A DNA stretch of 64,000 nucleotides from an uncultured Algibacter sp. (GTDB lineage Bacteria > Bacteroidota > Bacteroidia > Flavobacteriales > Flavobacteriaceae): the NCBI RefSeq assembly GCF_947495925.1, contig NZ_CANMAU010000003.1, forward strand, positions 186,001-250,000, in the 5' to 3' direction. This document shows positions 19,571-29,103 of this stretch, piece by piece. The position numbers and the translations under genes were made by a program. A model generated the notes under the pieces. It did not search any database. It worked only from the letters and a program-made list of their open reading frames with translations, and had not been told where the DNA came from. The number at the start of each line of letters is the position of its first letter. The first letter of the stretch is position 1.

Positions 19571-21562
19571 CTAATATAGATTTTTTATTTTTTGAAGTTT
19601 TGCTTTCCAAACCTCTAAGGCTCCTTTATGTTCAGCAATATTTTTATGAACTTCTTTTACCAAAGGATTATCTTCATCAACATTAGTGAAAAACTGTAAG
19701 TTATTCTCTAACTGATTAATTTGCCCCTTGGCCTCGTCAATCTTTTTGCGAATAAAGTTACGTTCGTTATCTAGATTTCTAGTATCGTTGGAATCATGAA
19801 GACCATCAAGCTTGTTTTCATACTTAATCATTTCGGCCTCAGTCTTATCAATTTTTAATTTAGTAAGCAAGCCATCAATTGATTTTTGAAATTTACCATC
19901 AATATAACGTTTGTCATTTGGAACTCTTCCAAAAGCTTGCCACTCCTTAATTTTGGCTTTAACCAGATCTACACCTTCTGCTTTATCTTCAGGCAACTTT
20001 AAATCTTTCAACCCACCAAGGAATTCGTTCTTTTTAGTGTAAGCTTCAACCTGTTCTTTACTTGCAGCATTTCTTTTAGCATGAATTCTATCGAAGTAAT
20101 AATTGCAGGCGCCTTTAAACTGTTTCCATATTTTGTCGCTGTCTCTTCTAGGTACATGACCAATTTTCTTCCAATCACTCTGGATTTTCTTCATTAAAGG
20201 CGTAACCGTTTCAAAATCTTCACTTTCCTTGTTATCTTCAGCTATTTTGATAAGTTCTAGTTTTTGTTGAAGATTCTTATACTGATCTTTTTTTAAGCCT
20301 TTATAAAATGCATTCTTTTGTCTGTTAAAATTTCTAACAGCATCTTTAAACTTAGCCCAAGTAGCTTCGTTTACCTTTATAGGCACTTTACCCGCATTGA
20401 AAAAAGAATCTCTTAGTGTTTCTATCTGTTTAATTTTCTTTTGCCAAGAACCATGAGAGCCACTTTCTTGGGCCCCTATAGCTTCGATACCAGCAATAAT
20501 TTCAAGTTTAGTCTCTAAGTTTTTTTCATATACCTTATCAATTTCTTGATAATATAAATGACGTTTATCATTAATGATTTTTGTAGCAGCCTTGAAACGT
20601 TCCCAAATTTCTTCGCGATGCGCTTTACCAACAGGGCCAAGTTCTTCTTTCCACATTTTATGTAGCTCTTGAAGTTCTCTAAATGATCGCAAAACGTTGT
20701 CATCTTGAGCAAGCTCTTCAGCACGTTCAATGATTAATAACTTCTTTTCTAGATTGTGTTTGAAATCAAGATCACGTAAATCTCTGTTTAAATGGAGAAA
20801 ATCATAAAACAGTTCCACATGATGGTGATAACTATTCCAAGCATTATTGTATTTATCTCTTGGTATAGGTCCAGTAGTTCTCCAACGTTCTTGTAGCTCC
20901 TTGAAATGCTTATAAGTGGTGTTAATATTTTCTTCAACATTAATTAAACCTTTAAGCTCTTCTATAATCTCAAGCTTATCTGTTAAATTTTGTTTCAGAT
21001 TTTTTTCTAAGCTTTGGTAATGTTCATTTAACTTAGTTCTATAAGATTTATAGGCCTCTTTAAATCTTTTTTGAACTGGAGAAGAATAATAAAAATCTAT
21101 TTCATTTCCACCAGTACTAACAAACTCTTCTTTTTTTTCGTCAATCAGCGCTTGAAATTTTAACTTAAATTCTGTGTTTATGCTATTGACATGAGAGCGT
21201 ATAGCCTGTATTTTTTCACTTTTAAGCAGTCTTTCTAATTCAATTGCTAGAGCTTCTAAAGACATGGTGTCATAATCTTTAACCTCTATTTTATGTCTAT
21301 CCTTATTGCCTTCATCTTCCGCATCTTCTGCATTAGACTCTTCAATTTCATTTATAACCTCGTCTTCTTGTTCCTTAACTTCTGATTCCTCCGCAACCTC
21401 TTTTATAACCTCTTGGGACGTTGCGGCATCCGGTTGACCGGGATTAACCTCATCATGAGAAGCATTTTCTATTGGTTGAGTTTCGTTTAATGCTGTAGCG
21501 TTCTCTTTCGAATTAGTTTCATCAGCTCCTTCTAATTCCTGTGTATTATTAATGTCAGACAT
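19571..21562 (-). CDS. DUF349 repeat protein (663 aa)
   Basis: The first 95 residues are acidic and low-complexity (many Glu, Asp and Asn) and probably disordered. The remainder is highly charged, helical and built of repeated DUF349 modules of about 70 residues. Their signature is a conserved Trp followed by a basic Phe-Lys pair, for example ERWRTTGPIPRDKYNNAWNSY, KMWKEELGPVGKAHREEIWERF, SDWKKIGHVPRRDSDKIWKQF and KEWQAFGRVPNDKRYIDGKF. It is cytoplasmic, with no signal peptide. DUF349 proteins are widespread in Bacteroidota; their molecular role is not established to my knowledge. It lies downstream of aroE on the same strand, with a 106-bp gap. Confidence 0.9.
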   Translation of the reverse strand: MSDINNTQELEGADETNSKENATALNETQPIENASHDEVNPGQPDAATSQEVIKEVAEESEVKEQEDEVINEIEESNAEDAEDEGNKDRHKIEVKDYDTMSLEALAIELERLLKSEKIQAIRSHVNSINTEFKLKFQALIDEKKEEFVSTGGNEIDFYYSSPVQKRFKEAYKSYRTKLNEHYQSLEKNLKQNLTDKLEIIEELKGLINVEENINTTYKHFKELQERWRTTGPIPRDKYNNAWNSYHHHVELFYDFLHLNRDLRDLDFKHNLEKKLLIIERAEELAQDDNVLRSFRELQELHKMWKEELGPVGKAHREEIWERFKAATKIINDKRHLYYQEIDKVYEKNLETKLEIIAGIEAIGAQESGSHGSWQKKIKQIETLRDSFFNAGKVPIKVNEATWAKFKDAVRNFNRQKNAFYKGLKKDQYKNLQQKLELIKIAEDNKESEDFETVTPLMKKIQSDWKKIGHVPRRDSDKIWKQFKGACNYYFDRIHAKRNAASKEQVEAYTKKNEFLGGLKDLKLPEDKAEGVDLVKAKIKEWQAFGRVPNDKRYIDGKFQKSIDGLLTKLKIDKTEAEMIKYENKLDGLHDSNDTRNLDNERNFIRKKIDEAKGQINQLENNLQFFTNVDEDNPLVKEVHKNIAEHKGALEVWKAKLQKIKNLY

Positions 21563-21668
21563 TTTAAAAAATGTTAAGGTTCGTCAATTTTGTTTTGACA
21601 TTAAAGATACTAACAACTAAAGTATAAACAAAGAGCTATTAATGGAATTAACTTTTAAAAAAGAAGTT

Positions 21669-22409
21669 TTATTCTAATCCCCAAATAGACCATGCTTTTT
21701 CGGCCTGTAGTTTTAACATTTTCAGACCGTTAATGGTCACAGCACCTTTTTCACGTCCCCGTTTTAAGAATTTAGTTTCTTCAGGATTGTATATTAAATC
21801 GAATAAGATATGACTTTTGTTTATAGACTGATAAGGAATAATAGGAGAGTTGTCTATATTTGGAAAAGTGCCAAGAGGTGTACAGTTAACAATGATTTGA
21901 TGGTTTTTTACATCGTTTTCAGTTAAGGTATCATAAGAAAACTGAATGCCATCTGAAAGCTTTCTAGAGACATAGGCATATGAAATCCCCATTTCTTTTA
22001 AGGTATAGGCAATAGCTTTACTAGCTCCACCCGTTCCTAAAATTAGAGCTTTTTCATGCTCTTTTTTGACGTATGGTTCAATAGATTTTTTAAAACCATA
22101 ACAATCGGTATTGTAGCCAACAAGTTTACCTTTTTTTGTAATTTTAATAGTGTTTACCGCCCCAATGACTTTCGCCTTTTTATTTATTTTATCTAAGAAA
22201 GGTATCACCTCTTGTTTATAAGGAATGGTGACATTTAAACCTTTTAAGTTTTTGGTGTCTTTTATTATTGAAGGAAATAGCTCGATGCTGTTAATATCAA
22301 AGTTTTCATAAGATGTGTTTTCAATTTTTTCATTTTGAAACTTCTCCTTGAAATATGATCTTGAAAATGAATATGATATGTTTTTACCTAATAGACCTAA
22401 TTTGTTCAT
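21669..22409 (-). CDS. aroE: shikimate dehydrogenase (246 aa)
   Basis: Catalyses NADPH-dependent reduction of 3-dehydroshikimate to shikimate in aromatic amino acid synthesis. Substrate-site motifs are visible: SYSFSRSYF near residue 12, NVTIPYKQEV near 60 with the catalytic Lys, and NTDCYGF. The nucleotide-binding loop is LGTGGASKA near residue 125. The length is slightly below the 270 residues of E. coli AroE. Its start overlaps the stop of the upstream DUF368 gene by 4 bp, so the two are translationally coupled in a minus-strand operon. Confidence 0.93.
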   Translation of the reverse strand: MNKLGLLGKNISYSFSRSYFKEKFQNEKIENTSYENFDINSIELFPSIIKDTKNLKGLNVTIPYKQEVIPFLDKINKKAKVIGAVNTIKITKKGKLVGYNTDCYGFKKSIEPYVKKEHEKALILGTGGASKAIAYTLKEMGISYAYVSRKLSDGIQFSYDTLTENDVKNHQIIVNCTPLGTFPNIDNSPIIPYQSINKSHILFDLIYNPEETKFLKRGREKGAVTINGLKMLKLQAEKAWSIWGLE

Positions 22410-23422
22410 TTAATTTTTCTTGTTTTTTGTCCGTACCATATAAGAGCAAGTACAATGGCTATTCCAAAAAAAACATAACCAATAGCGATATAGGTTTCAT
22501 TCGTTAATTCAGGAATATAGCGTTGATAGTTTTCAATTATTTTCTCACCTCTAGAATCCAAAAGCAGGCTGCCGTTTTCATTTAGTTTATATATGGTATT
22601 TTTCCAAGGCCACACAACACCTAAAGATCCTACAATAAATCCAATAATAGCAGAAAGCGTGATGCTCTTGTAAAACTTTAAAATATAACTTAAAAGATGG
22701 GAGAGGCTAACTAAACCTGCTAAAGAACCAAGGGTAAAAACGGCTAAAATTTTTAAAGTGTCTATTCTTTCTGTATTATGCACGAAGCTAAAATCTAGCA
22801 TAAAAATATCCTTAAATGTGTCATACAGTGCATTTACCGAATCGACCAGAAGTAGGACATAATTCCCTAATAGAATAAGAATGAAAGATCCCGAAAACCC
22901 CGGTAGTGTCATTCCAGAAACACTTATCATTCCACAGAAAAAAACAAACCATAAGTTGTCATTTTCTTTTGCTGGGTTTAGAAAGCTTATGCTAACTCCT
23001 AATAAAATACCTATGGCTAGAGAGAGGTAAGTTTTGTAATTCCAGTCGTCAAATTCTCGATATATATAATATATCGAACCAATGATCATTCCGAAGAACA
23101 CACTCCAAACAAAAAGTTCGTATTGTTTAATTAGAAAATCAAGTACTTTTGAAACGCTAAAATAGCTGATTACCGTACCCGAGAACAACAGCACTAAAAA
23201 CCGACCATTTATATAGTAATAAAAGCTTTTAAAGCGACCATTTATTAATAAGGCAAAAGCTTTTTTATTTACCTTTTTTAGGGAGTAAATAAACTCTTCA
23301 TAAAACCCAGCTACAAAAGCCACGACACCACCAGATACCCCAGGAACTTTATTAGCAGCTCCCATGGCAAGTCCTTTAAGGACCAGAAAAAATTTATCTT
23401 GAAACGTTCGTGTACCTTGCAT
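22406..23422 (-). CDS. DUF368 membrane protein, polyprenyl-phosphate transporter family, copy 1 (338 aa)
   Basis: The N-terminal signature LKGLAMGAANKVPGVSGGVVAFVAGFYEEFI is diagnostic of DUF368, and a second internal motif SGMTLPGFSGSFILILLGNY repeats the same P-G-x-S-G core, giving the inverted-repeat look of a transporter. About eight membrane segments are predicted. Members of DUF368 (PopT) were shown to be undecaprenyl-phosphate flippases that recycle the lipid carrier for envelope polysaccharides. This copy has Asn-Lys where its neighbour has Asp-Val before the PGVSGG motif. It lies 2 bp after the other DUF368 gene and overlaps aroE. Confidence 0.88.
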   Translation of the reverse strand: MQGTRTFQDKFFLVLKGLAMGAANKVPGVSGGVVAFVAGFYEEFIYSLKKVNKKAFALLINGRFKSFYYYINGRFLVLLFSGTVISYFSVSKVLDFLIKQYELFVWSVFFGMIIGSIYYIYREFDDWNYKTYLSLAIGILLGVSISFLNPAKENDNLWFVFFCGMISVSGMTLPGFSGSFILILLGNYVLLLVDSVNALYDTFKDIFMLDFSFVHNTERIDTLKILAVFTLGSLAGLVSLSHLLSYILKFYKSITLSAIIGFIVGSLGVVWPWKNTIYKLNENGSLLLDSRGEKIIENYQRYIPELTNETYIAIGYVFFGIAIVLALIWYGQKTRKIK

Positions 23423-23424
23423 TC

Positions 23425-24384
23425 TTATTTTTTCGAGCCTAACCTTTCTAGAATAAAAATAGTCAAAAAACCTAAGACCATTAAAACTAAAGCAAGTACC
23501 AGCTGATTATCCCCTTCAAAAGAAAACGGAGAAATACTTTTTTCTAAAAACGGCACTTTTTCATCATGAGAATTAACGCGCCATGTTAAGGTTTGTTTCC
23601 AAGGCCAAATCTTGTTTAAAGACCCTACCATGAATCCTGTTAAAATGGCTAAGGTTAGATTCTTTTTATTTTGGAACATCCAATTTAGTAATTTGGAAAA
23701 CACTTTTAAACCCACCATGGCTCCAATTGCTAGTAATAGAAAGTTGATAAAGGCATTTTTAAATACATCAAAGTCACCTTTTAACAGCCCTTCAACCAGA
23801 TTGTTAATGGTGTCTATAGCGACTTGATACGCTCCCAAAATAAGTAATATAAATGCTCCCGAAACACCAGGTAAAATCATTGCTATAATAGCAATAAAAC
23901 CACAGAAAAGAAGGTATAAGGAGCTGTCTGGTGATGAAAAAGGTTCTGCCAAAGTTATCCAGTACGATAATAAAGTGGTTAAAATAATAGCAATAAACGT
24001 AACCGCATTCCAACTTTTAATTTGTTTTGCAATAAAAATAATACTGGACAGTACCAGACCAAAGAAGAAAGACCATAGCAAAACAGGTTCATTAGTAAGT
24101 AGCCATTTAATCAATTTTGCTAAGGATAGAATGCTTATTGCAATACCTGAAAACAAGGCTAAAAGAAAATTTCCATTTATGGAGCCCCATGCTGTTTTAA
24201 ACCCCAATTTTTTCCAAGTTTGAATAACCCTAAAATTAAGGTTATCTATGCTTTGTATCAGTTCTTCATAAATACCAGAAATAAAAGCAATTGTCCCCCC
24301 TGAAACCCCAGGAATTACATCTGCAGCCCCCATGGCTAAACCCTTAAAAGTAATAACTAAATAGTCTTTTAAACTTCTTTGCAT
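23425..24384 (-). CDS. DUF368 membrane protein, polyprenyl-phosphate transporter family, copy 2 (319 aa)
   Basis: Starts MQRSLKDYLVITFKGLAMGAADVIPGVSGG, with the canonical DUF368 motif GAADVIPGVSGGT and the second motif AMILPGVSGAFILLILGAY. About eight membrane segments are predicted. I prefer ATG 24384, which aligns with the paralogue's N-terminus; an in-frame ATG at 24408 would add eight residues. Predicted to flip undecaprenyl phosphate back across the inner membrane, as shown for PopT members of this family. The two tandem copies are clearly paralogous but diverged. They sit downstream of a TPR gene in one minus-strand operon. Confidence 0.88.
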   Translation of the reverse strand: MQRSLKDYLVITFKGLAMGAADVIPGVSGGTIAFISGIYEELIQSIDNLNFRVIQTWKKLGFKTAWGSINGNFLLALFSGIAISILSLAKLIKWLLTNEPVLLWSFFFGLVLSSIIFIAKQIKSWNAVTFIAIILTTLLSYWITLAEPFSSPDSSLYLLFCGFIAIIAMILPGVSGAFILLILGAYQVAIDTINNLVEGLLKGDFDVFKNAFINFLLLAIGAMVGLKVFSKLLNWMFQNKKNLTLAILTGFMVGSLNKIWPWKQTLTWRVNSHDEKVPFLEKSISPFSFEGDNQLVLALVLMVLGFLTIFILERLGSKK

Positions 24385-24435
24385 AGTTGATTTTTTGACG
24401 AAAATCAAAGGTATGCATTTTAATTAAACGGAAAG

Positions 24436-25824
24436 TTAAAGATTTGCCTTTAGTAGATTTTTAACTAGTACTTTATTAGATACTTTTGGAAATAGTTCTT
24501 CAATAATAAAGGCGTATTCTAGATTGTGTTTTATACCGTTTTTTAAGTAAAATGTGCCTTTATCTGTTTCGCTTAAATGGAAGTATAATCCGGCCAGACG
24601 ATATTCTATTTCTGCATTTTCAGGATAAAATTCAATAGCCTGTTCAAAGTTATACACAGCTGCTTCTGGTTCTCCTAGTTTAATTAATAAATCACCTCTA
24701 GATAGCCAAGTGTTTAACTCGTAATTGCCTAATTCTAAAGTTTTTTTGTAACCTCTTTCGGCTTCTTCAAAGTGTTTTAATCTTTGATTTATTTGGGAAT
24801 AAAGTTTCCAATAAATCACATTTTCGGAATCAATATTTATCGCTTTATTGATATAATATAGTGCTTTTTTATAATCCCCTTTTTTATTGTGAAATCTTGT
24901 TATGGCAATCCAGCCTTTATCCAAAAGTGGATCTTCATGAACCGTTCTATCATAATATTGAAGCGCTAAATCGTCATTGTTTAATTTTTCATAACAACTG
25001 CCAATTCTTAAAAGCGCGTATGATGTAGGATCATCTAGTTTTAAAGTAATGGTGTAATTTTCAATAGCATCTTCATAACGTTTAAGTTCTTCCAATGTTT
25101 TTCCACGCTCAAGATATGCACCTACAAAAGTATCATCTGAAATGATTGCAAAATCATAAGAGGTCAATGCTTTTTTGTAATCTTTTAAAATAAAATACTG
25201 TTTTCCTAATTGGTGCCATGCGACTTCACAATAAGGGTTCTTGTCTAGGAAAATATTTAGATACGATATGGCATCTTCATTTTGACTTAAAAACTCGAAG
25301 CAATATATAACGTTATATAGTGCAGAATAGTCATCCAAATCCGTTTCAAGGCATTTCATGAAATAAATTTTCGCTTCTTCAAAATTGTCTAGAAAAAGAT
25401 ATTCCATTCCTATTAAAGAATACAAATCAACCACATCATTAGTAAGTTGAACCGCCTGTTTTAGAACCTCAATGGCCTGTTGATGGTTGTCTTTTTTCGA
25501 AAAAATATTTGCTTTTTGGATGAAGATTTCCTCATTCATAGGGTCTAAACTATGCAATTCATTAAGGAGATTATCTGCTTTATCAAGTTTATCTTCAAAA
25601 ATTAAAATTTCTATTTGAAAGAGTTTTAAATTAATAGAAGTTGGGTGTTGACTTAAACCTAATTTAATAGCTTTTTTTGCTAATGCTATTTTTCCTTGGT
25701 TAAGATAATGGTGAATGATGTTTTCAAATTCTTCAGAATCAAAGAACAAAACATGATTTGTTTTTAACATTGATTCAAACTTGGTAAGCGGCAAATTTTT
25801 GTTGTCATCATGACTAAACTCCAT
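24436..25824 (-). CDS. tetratricopeptide repeat protein (462 aa)
   Basis: Almost the whole length is TPR helices with 34-residue periodicity, for example ALYNVIYCFEFLSQNEDAISYLNIFL, VAWHQLGKQYFILKDYKKALTSYD and TWLSRGDLLIKLGEPEAAVYNFEQAI; roughly ten repeats can be counted. There is no signal peptide, so it is cytoplasmic and probably a protein-interaction scaffold. I start at ATG 25824 (MEFSHDDNKNLPL); ATG 25830 would add two residues. It heads the run TPR - DUF368 - DUF368 - aroE - DUF349 on the minus strand. The function is not known. Confidence 0.85.
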   Translation of the reverse strand: MEFSHDDNKNLPLTKFESMLKTNHVLFFDSEEFENIIHHYLNQGKIALAKKAIKLGLSQHPTSINLKLFQIEILIFEDKLDKADNLLNELHSLDPMNEEIFIQKANIFSKKDNHQQAIEVLKQAVQLTNDVVDLYSLIGMEYLFLDNFEEAKIYFMKCLETDLDDYSALYNVIYCFEFLSQNEDAISYLNIFLDKNPYCEVAWHQLGKQYFILKDYKKALTSYDFAIISDDTFVGAYLERGKTLEELKRYEDAIENYTITLKLDDPTSYALLRIGSCYEKLNNDDLALQYYDRTVHEDPLLDKGWIAITRFHNKKGDYKKALYYINKAINIDSENVIYWKLYSQINQRLKHFEEAERGYKKTLELGNYELNTWLSRGDLLIKLGEPEAAVYNFEQAIEFYPENAEIEYRLAGLYFHLSETDKGTFYLKNGIKHNLEYAFIIEELFPKVSNKVLVKNLLKANL

Positions 25825-25973
25825 AAGCACATTTGTAAGGTTCTACTTGAATAAATTTAAGATTCTATTTGATTGAGTGGGGTGGTTTGATTAAATGTTT
25901 TTAACAAAGTAATCAACAAGTGTGCCTTTGTTTAAGTTTGGTGTCTGAATATCAGTTTGTTAAAACAGATATG

Positions 25974-27155
25974 CTATTCGTCGATGTTATTTAAAACATC
26001 TATAATAATGTTGCAACCTGCTTTAATTTCATTCTCAGAGATGTTCAAAGGCGGAGTTATTCTTACAGCGGAAGGTTCAAAGAGTAGCCAAAATAAAATA
26101 AGTCCATGATCTTGAGCATTTAGTATTAAAGATGTTGCAATAGCATCTGTTGGTGTTATTAAAGCAAGCATTAGGCCTTTGCCTCGAATTTCATTAATTA
26201 GCGGATGAACTAGTAAGGATCGTATTAGTTTTTCCTTTTCTAAAGCTTGTTGCATTAAATTGGACGTGGTTATCTCTTTTAATGTCGCAAGGGCAGAAGC
26301 GGCTATTACGGGGTGCCCACCAAAAGTAGTGATGTGACCAAGTTTAGGATTGTCCTGCAATAAACTCATTAAGTTGCTCGAAGCTGTAAAGGCTCCAATG
26401 GGCATGCCTCCACCTAAACCTTTCCCTGTTACCACGATATCAGGAACGCAGTTATAATTTTCAAAACCAAATAATTTACCTGTTCTTCCAATACCTGGTT
26501 GAATTTCATCTAAAATTAACAATGCTCCAACTTTATCACATTGTGCCTTTACTTTTGTTAGATAATTGTTTTTTGGTTCTATAAAACCGGCACCACCTTG
26601 AATGGTTTCTAAAATAACACAAGCTGTTTTATTGGTTATTTTGTTTAAGTCTGGTTCTGAATTAAACGCGATAAATTTAACATCTGGTAAAAGTGGTCTA
26701 AAAGCTTGTTTACGTTCTTCATATCCCATAACACTAAGAGAGCCCATAGTGTTTCCATGATATGCCTTATGCGCTGCTATAATTTCACTTCTGCCAGTGG
26801 CTCGTTTTGCTAATTTTAAGGCACCTTCAATAGCTTCGGTTCCAGAATTGGTTAAATATGTTTTTTCTAATGGTTCTGGAAGGTTTTTAGCTAATAGTTT
26901 AGTAAGTTTTACAGCAGGTTTCTGAATGTATTCACCATAAACCATAACATGCATATATTTATCCAGTTGTGCTTTTATGGCCGATACAACTCCGGGATGA
27001 TTATGCCCTAATGGACATGCGGAAACACCAGCTACAAAATCTAAAAAAGGTTTATTGTTGGTGTCATATATATAAGACCCTTTAGCATGAGATATTTCCA
27101 TAGCCAAAGGGTGATGTGTTGTTTGTGCTTGATATTTAAAAAAGTCTGAACTCAT
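25974..27155 (-). CDS. class III PLP-dependent aminotransferase (393 aa)
   Basis: A fold type I aminotransferase of the acetylornithine/ornithine/4-aminobutyrate group. Visible features are LTNSGTEAIEGALKLAKRATGR, the PLP-ring region AYHGNTMGSLSVMG, the Asp motif LLILDEIQPGIGRTGKLFGFE and the Schiff-base lysine in VVTGKGLGGGMPIGAF. The Gly-Gly-His motif TTFGGHPVIAASA is also present. Length is normal for the family. The substrate cannot be fixed from motifs alone; no arginine-biosynthesis genes adjoin it. Its start is 7 bp after the stop of the OstA-like gene on the same strand, so the two are likely cotranscribed. Confidence 0.88.
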   Translation of the reverse strand: MSSDFFKYQAQTTHHPLAMEISHAKGSYIYDTNNKPFLDFVAGVSACPLGHNHPGVVSAIKAQLDKYMHVMVYGEYIQKPAVKLTKLLAKNLPEPLEKTYLTNSGTEAIEGALKLAKRATGRSEIIAAHKAYHGNTMGSLSVMGYEERKQAFRPLLPDVKFIAFNSEPDLNKITNKTACVILETIQGGAGFIEPKNNYLTKVKAQCDKVGALLILDEIQPGIGRTGKLFGFENYNCVPDIVVTGKGLGGGMPIGAFTASSNLMSLLQDNPKLGHITTFGGHPVIAASALATLKEITTSNLMQQALEKEKLIRSLLVHPLINEIRGKGLMLALITPTDAIATSLILNAQDHGLILFWLLFEPSAVRITPPLNISENEIKAGCNIIIDVLNNIDE

Positions 27156-27162
27156 TTATGGT

Positions 27163-28992
27163 TTATTTCCTTTGTGGAGGACTTGCTTTAGTTAGTTTGC
27201 TAGGTTGAGTCAATGAGTCCTGTCGTATTTTTACTCTTTCGGGGATATTTCGGGCAGCTTTTGAAACTTCGTCTTTCTGTAATGTTGTTTTTGTTTTAGC
27301 TTCTTCAACGCGTTCCATCATGCCTTCATCAAAAAAATCCTCTTGCGGAATATAAGCATCTAAACCTTTTATTACAGGCAATTCAAAGGGCTCATCATCT
27401 TTAAATAAATCTTCAACACTTCTTGGTCTTTCACTATCGCGCCAATCGAACCCTTTTAATAATAATTCTTTTTTTGGGTATCTTGATTCTGGATAAAGAC
27501 TGCCATCAACTTGGTTAAACCGAGAATAAGACTCAATAGCTCCCTCTGCAAATAATATAGAAATGCTTCCGGATTTTGCTTTGTCGATACCAATGAGTTC
27601 TTGCTCATCATTACGGGCATAGAATATAGACTGTGCGTTTTTAGTGATATCTACTTGATTCAATTCGCTCTTATCATTGAATAAGCCTACAAGTCGTTTA
27701 CCATTTATTTGATTATAACCATTCTCACTAATGGAGTCTTTACTTATTATAAAAGCATTTTCGAAAACCACTAACGAATCTATTTTTTCAGTTTCATTAT
27801 TTGAAAATAAGTGAATGGTATCACCAGTCATTTGATTTTCAATATTCCACATAATAGGTTTACGATTTACACTAAATTTGTCTCCTGTGGTAAATTCAGA
27901 TATATTGATAAGCTTTGTTAATCCAGTTTTTTGATTAGAAATTATGGAATCTGCTTTTCCACTTAAATCGGATTTATAAATTTTAGCCTTGTAGTAGGCA
28001 TTGATCATTCTATTTTCAGGTTCGCCTGTTACCATGATTTTATCCGCATGCATGTAAATAGAATCATTCTCTTGAATGGTAATGGCTAAGGCGCGTTTAG
28101 TGATAAAAAGGGAATCTTTTTCTTTATATACTTCGGCATAATGCCCTCTAATGATACTCTTATTTATGGTGTCTGTAACCGTAATATTGTTAGTTGCAGA
28201 AGCAAAGCTTCTATTGTTATCAAAATATAAACTATCTCCTTCAATCTCCCTATTATCATAATCTATTTTGGCGTTCTTTAAGGCGTACCCTGTTTTATTT
28301 TCGGTATCGTAAAAGCCTTTTTCGCAGTAGGTTTTACTAGTCTCTGTGGTTATTGTAGACGGACCAAATAGGTAGGCATGACCTGTATCAGAATAAAAAT
28401 CAAAATAATCAGAATTGATAGTAGATTCTTTGTTGACCAAAACCACATCATTAACAAATTGATATTTTTTAGCATTCATATAGTATCTACCTATGGTACT
28501 TGTAATAGTGCCTGAAGAATCTTTTACAACTGTTCCTCCGCTTTGATAAAAGGCTTGTTGTTTGTTACGATCAAAATATAAGGTATCTGAAGAGATTGTA
28601 GAGTTTGGGTCAGTTAAAACTACATCACCGCTAGCAAAGGCTAATTCCGTAATGCCACTATATTCAACATATTTGGCATTCATGTTTATGGTATCCCCTT
28701 GTTTGACAATCACATTTCCGTAGGCCTCAATGAAATTTTCTTGAGCATAATGAAATGCTTTATCGCACCACATATTAGCACCTCCATGTTTTATATGAAC
28801 TTGTTGCTTGTCATCTCTTGTTAATACTTTAGCGTCAGGGAAGTTTTTCTGGTCTATAGTAAGTTTTCCAGCATATTCTATTTCAATTTTCTTTTTAGCT
28901 TGCGCCTGAATTGTAAAGATTGAAAGTGTACTTGAAAAAAATATAAGAAGTAAAACTTGAAGTCTATTCACAATATAAAAAGTTTGTCGCAA
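27163..28992 (-). CDS. OstA-like (LptA/LptD N-terminal-like) periplasmic protein (609 aa)
   Basis: A hydrophobic export sequence (LQVLLLIFFSSTLSIFTIQAQA) is followed by long beta-rich OstA repeats. These have the alternating pattern seen in LptA: WCDKAFHYAQENFIEAYGNVIVKQGDTINMNAKYVEY, TISSDTLYFDRNKQQAFYQSGG and TINSDYFDFYSDTGHAYLFG. The C-terminal 100 residues are charged and Pro-rich. OstA/LptA family proteins bind or bridge lipopolysaccharide on its way to the outer membrane. The protein is longer than E. coli LptA (about 185 residues), as usual for OstA-like proteins of this phylum. It lies upstream of the aminotransferase and downstream of the purA terminator. Confidence 0.85.
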   Translation of the reverse strand: MRQTFYIVNRLQVLLLIFFSSTLSIFTIQAQAKKKIEIEYAGKLTIDQKNFPDAKVLTRDDKQQVHIKHGGANMWCDKAFHYAQENFIEAYGNVIVKQGDTINMNAKYVEYSGITELAFASGDVVLTDPNSTISSDTLYFDRNKQQAFYQSGGTVVKDSSGTITSTIGRYYMNAKKYQFVNDVVLVNKESTINSDYFDFYSDTGHAYLFGPSTITTETSKTYCEKGFYDTENKTGYALKNAKIDYDNREIEGDSLYFDNNRSFASATNNITVTDTINKSIIRGHYAEVYKEKDSLFITKRALAITIQENDSIYMHADKIMVTGEPENRMINAYYKAKIYKSDLSGKADSIISNQKTGLTKLINISEFTTGDKFSVNRKPIMWNIENQMTGDTIHLFSNNETEKIDSLVVFENAFIISKDSISENGYNQINGKRLVGLFNDKSELNQVDITKNAQSIFYARNDEQELIGIDKAKSGSISILFAEGAIESYSRFNQVDGSLYPESRYPKKELLLKGFDWRDSERPRSVEDLFKDDEPFELPVIKGLDAYIPQEDFFDEGMMERVEEAKTKTTLQKDEVSKAARNIPERVKIRQDSLTQPSKLTKASPPQRK

Positions 28993-29055
28993 AAATAACG
29001 ATAATAATGGTGTTTAATTATCCGTTAGATTTTTTTTATGATTTATCGAGAAACA

Positions 29056-29090
29056 AAAAAACGCTTCAAAATAATTTGAAGCGTTTTATA
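29056..29090 (-). terminator. rho-independent terminator downstream of purA
   Basis: AAAACGCTTCAAA (29058-29070) and TTTGAAGCGTTTT (29075-29087) are exact inverted repeats around a 4-base loop. On the minus strand the hairpin is followed by a T-rich run. It lies 17 bp after the purA stop and separates purA from the OstA-like gene. Confidence 0.82.
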
Positions 29091-29103
29091 TATTATAAAA
29101 CAG

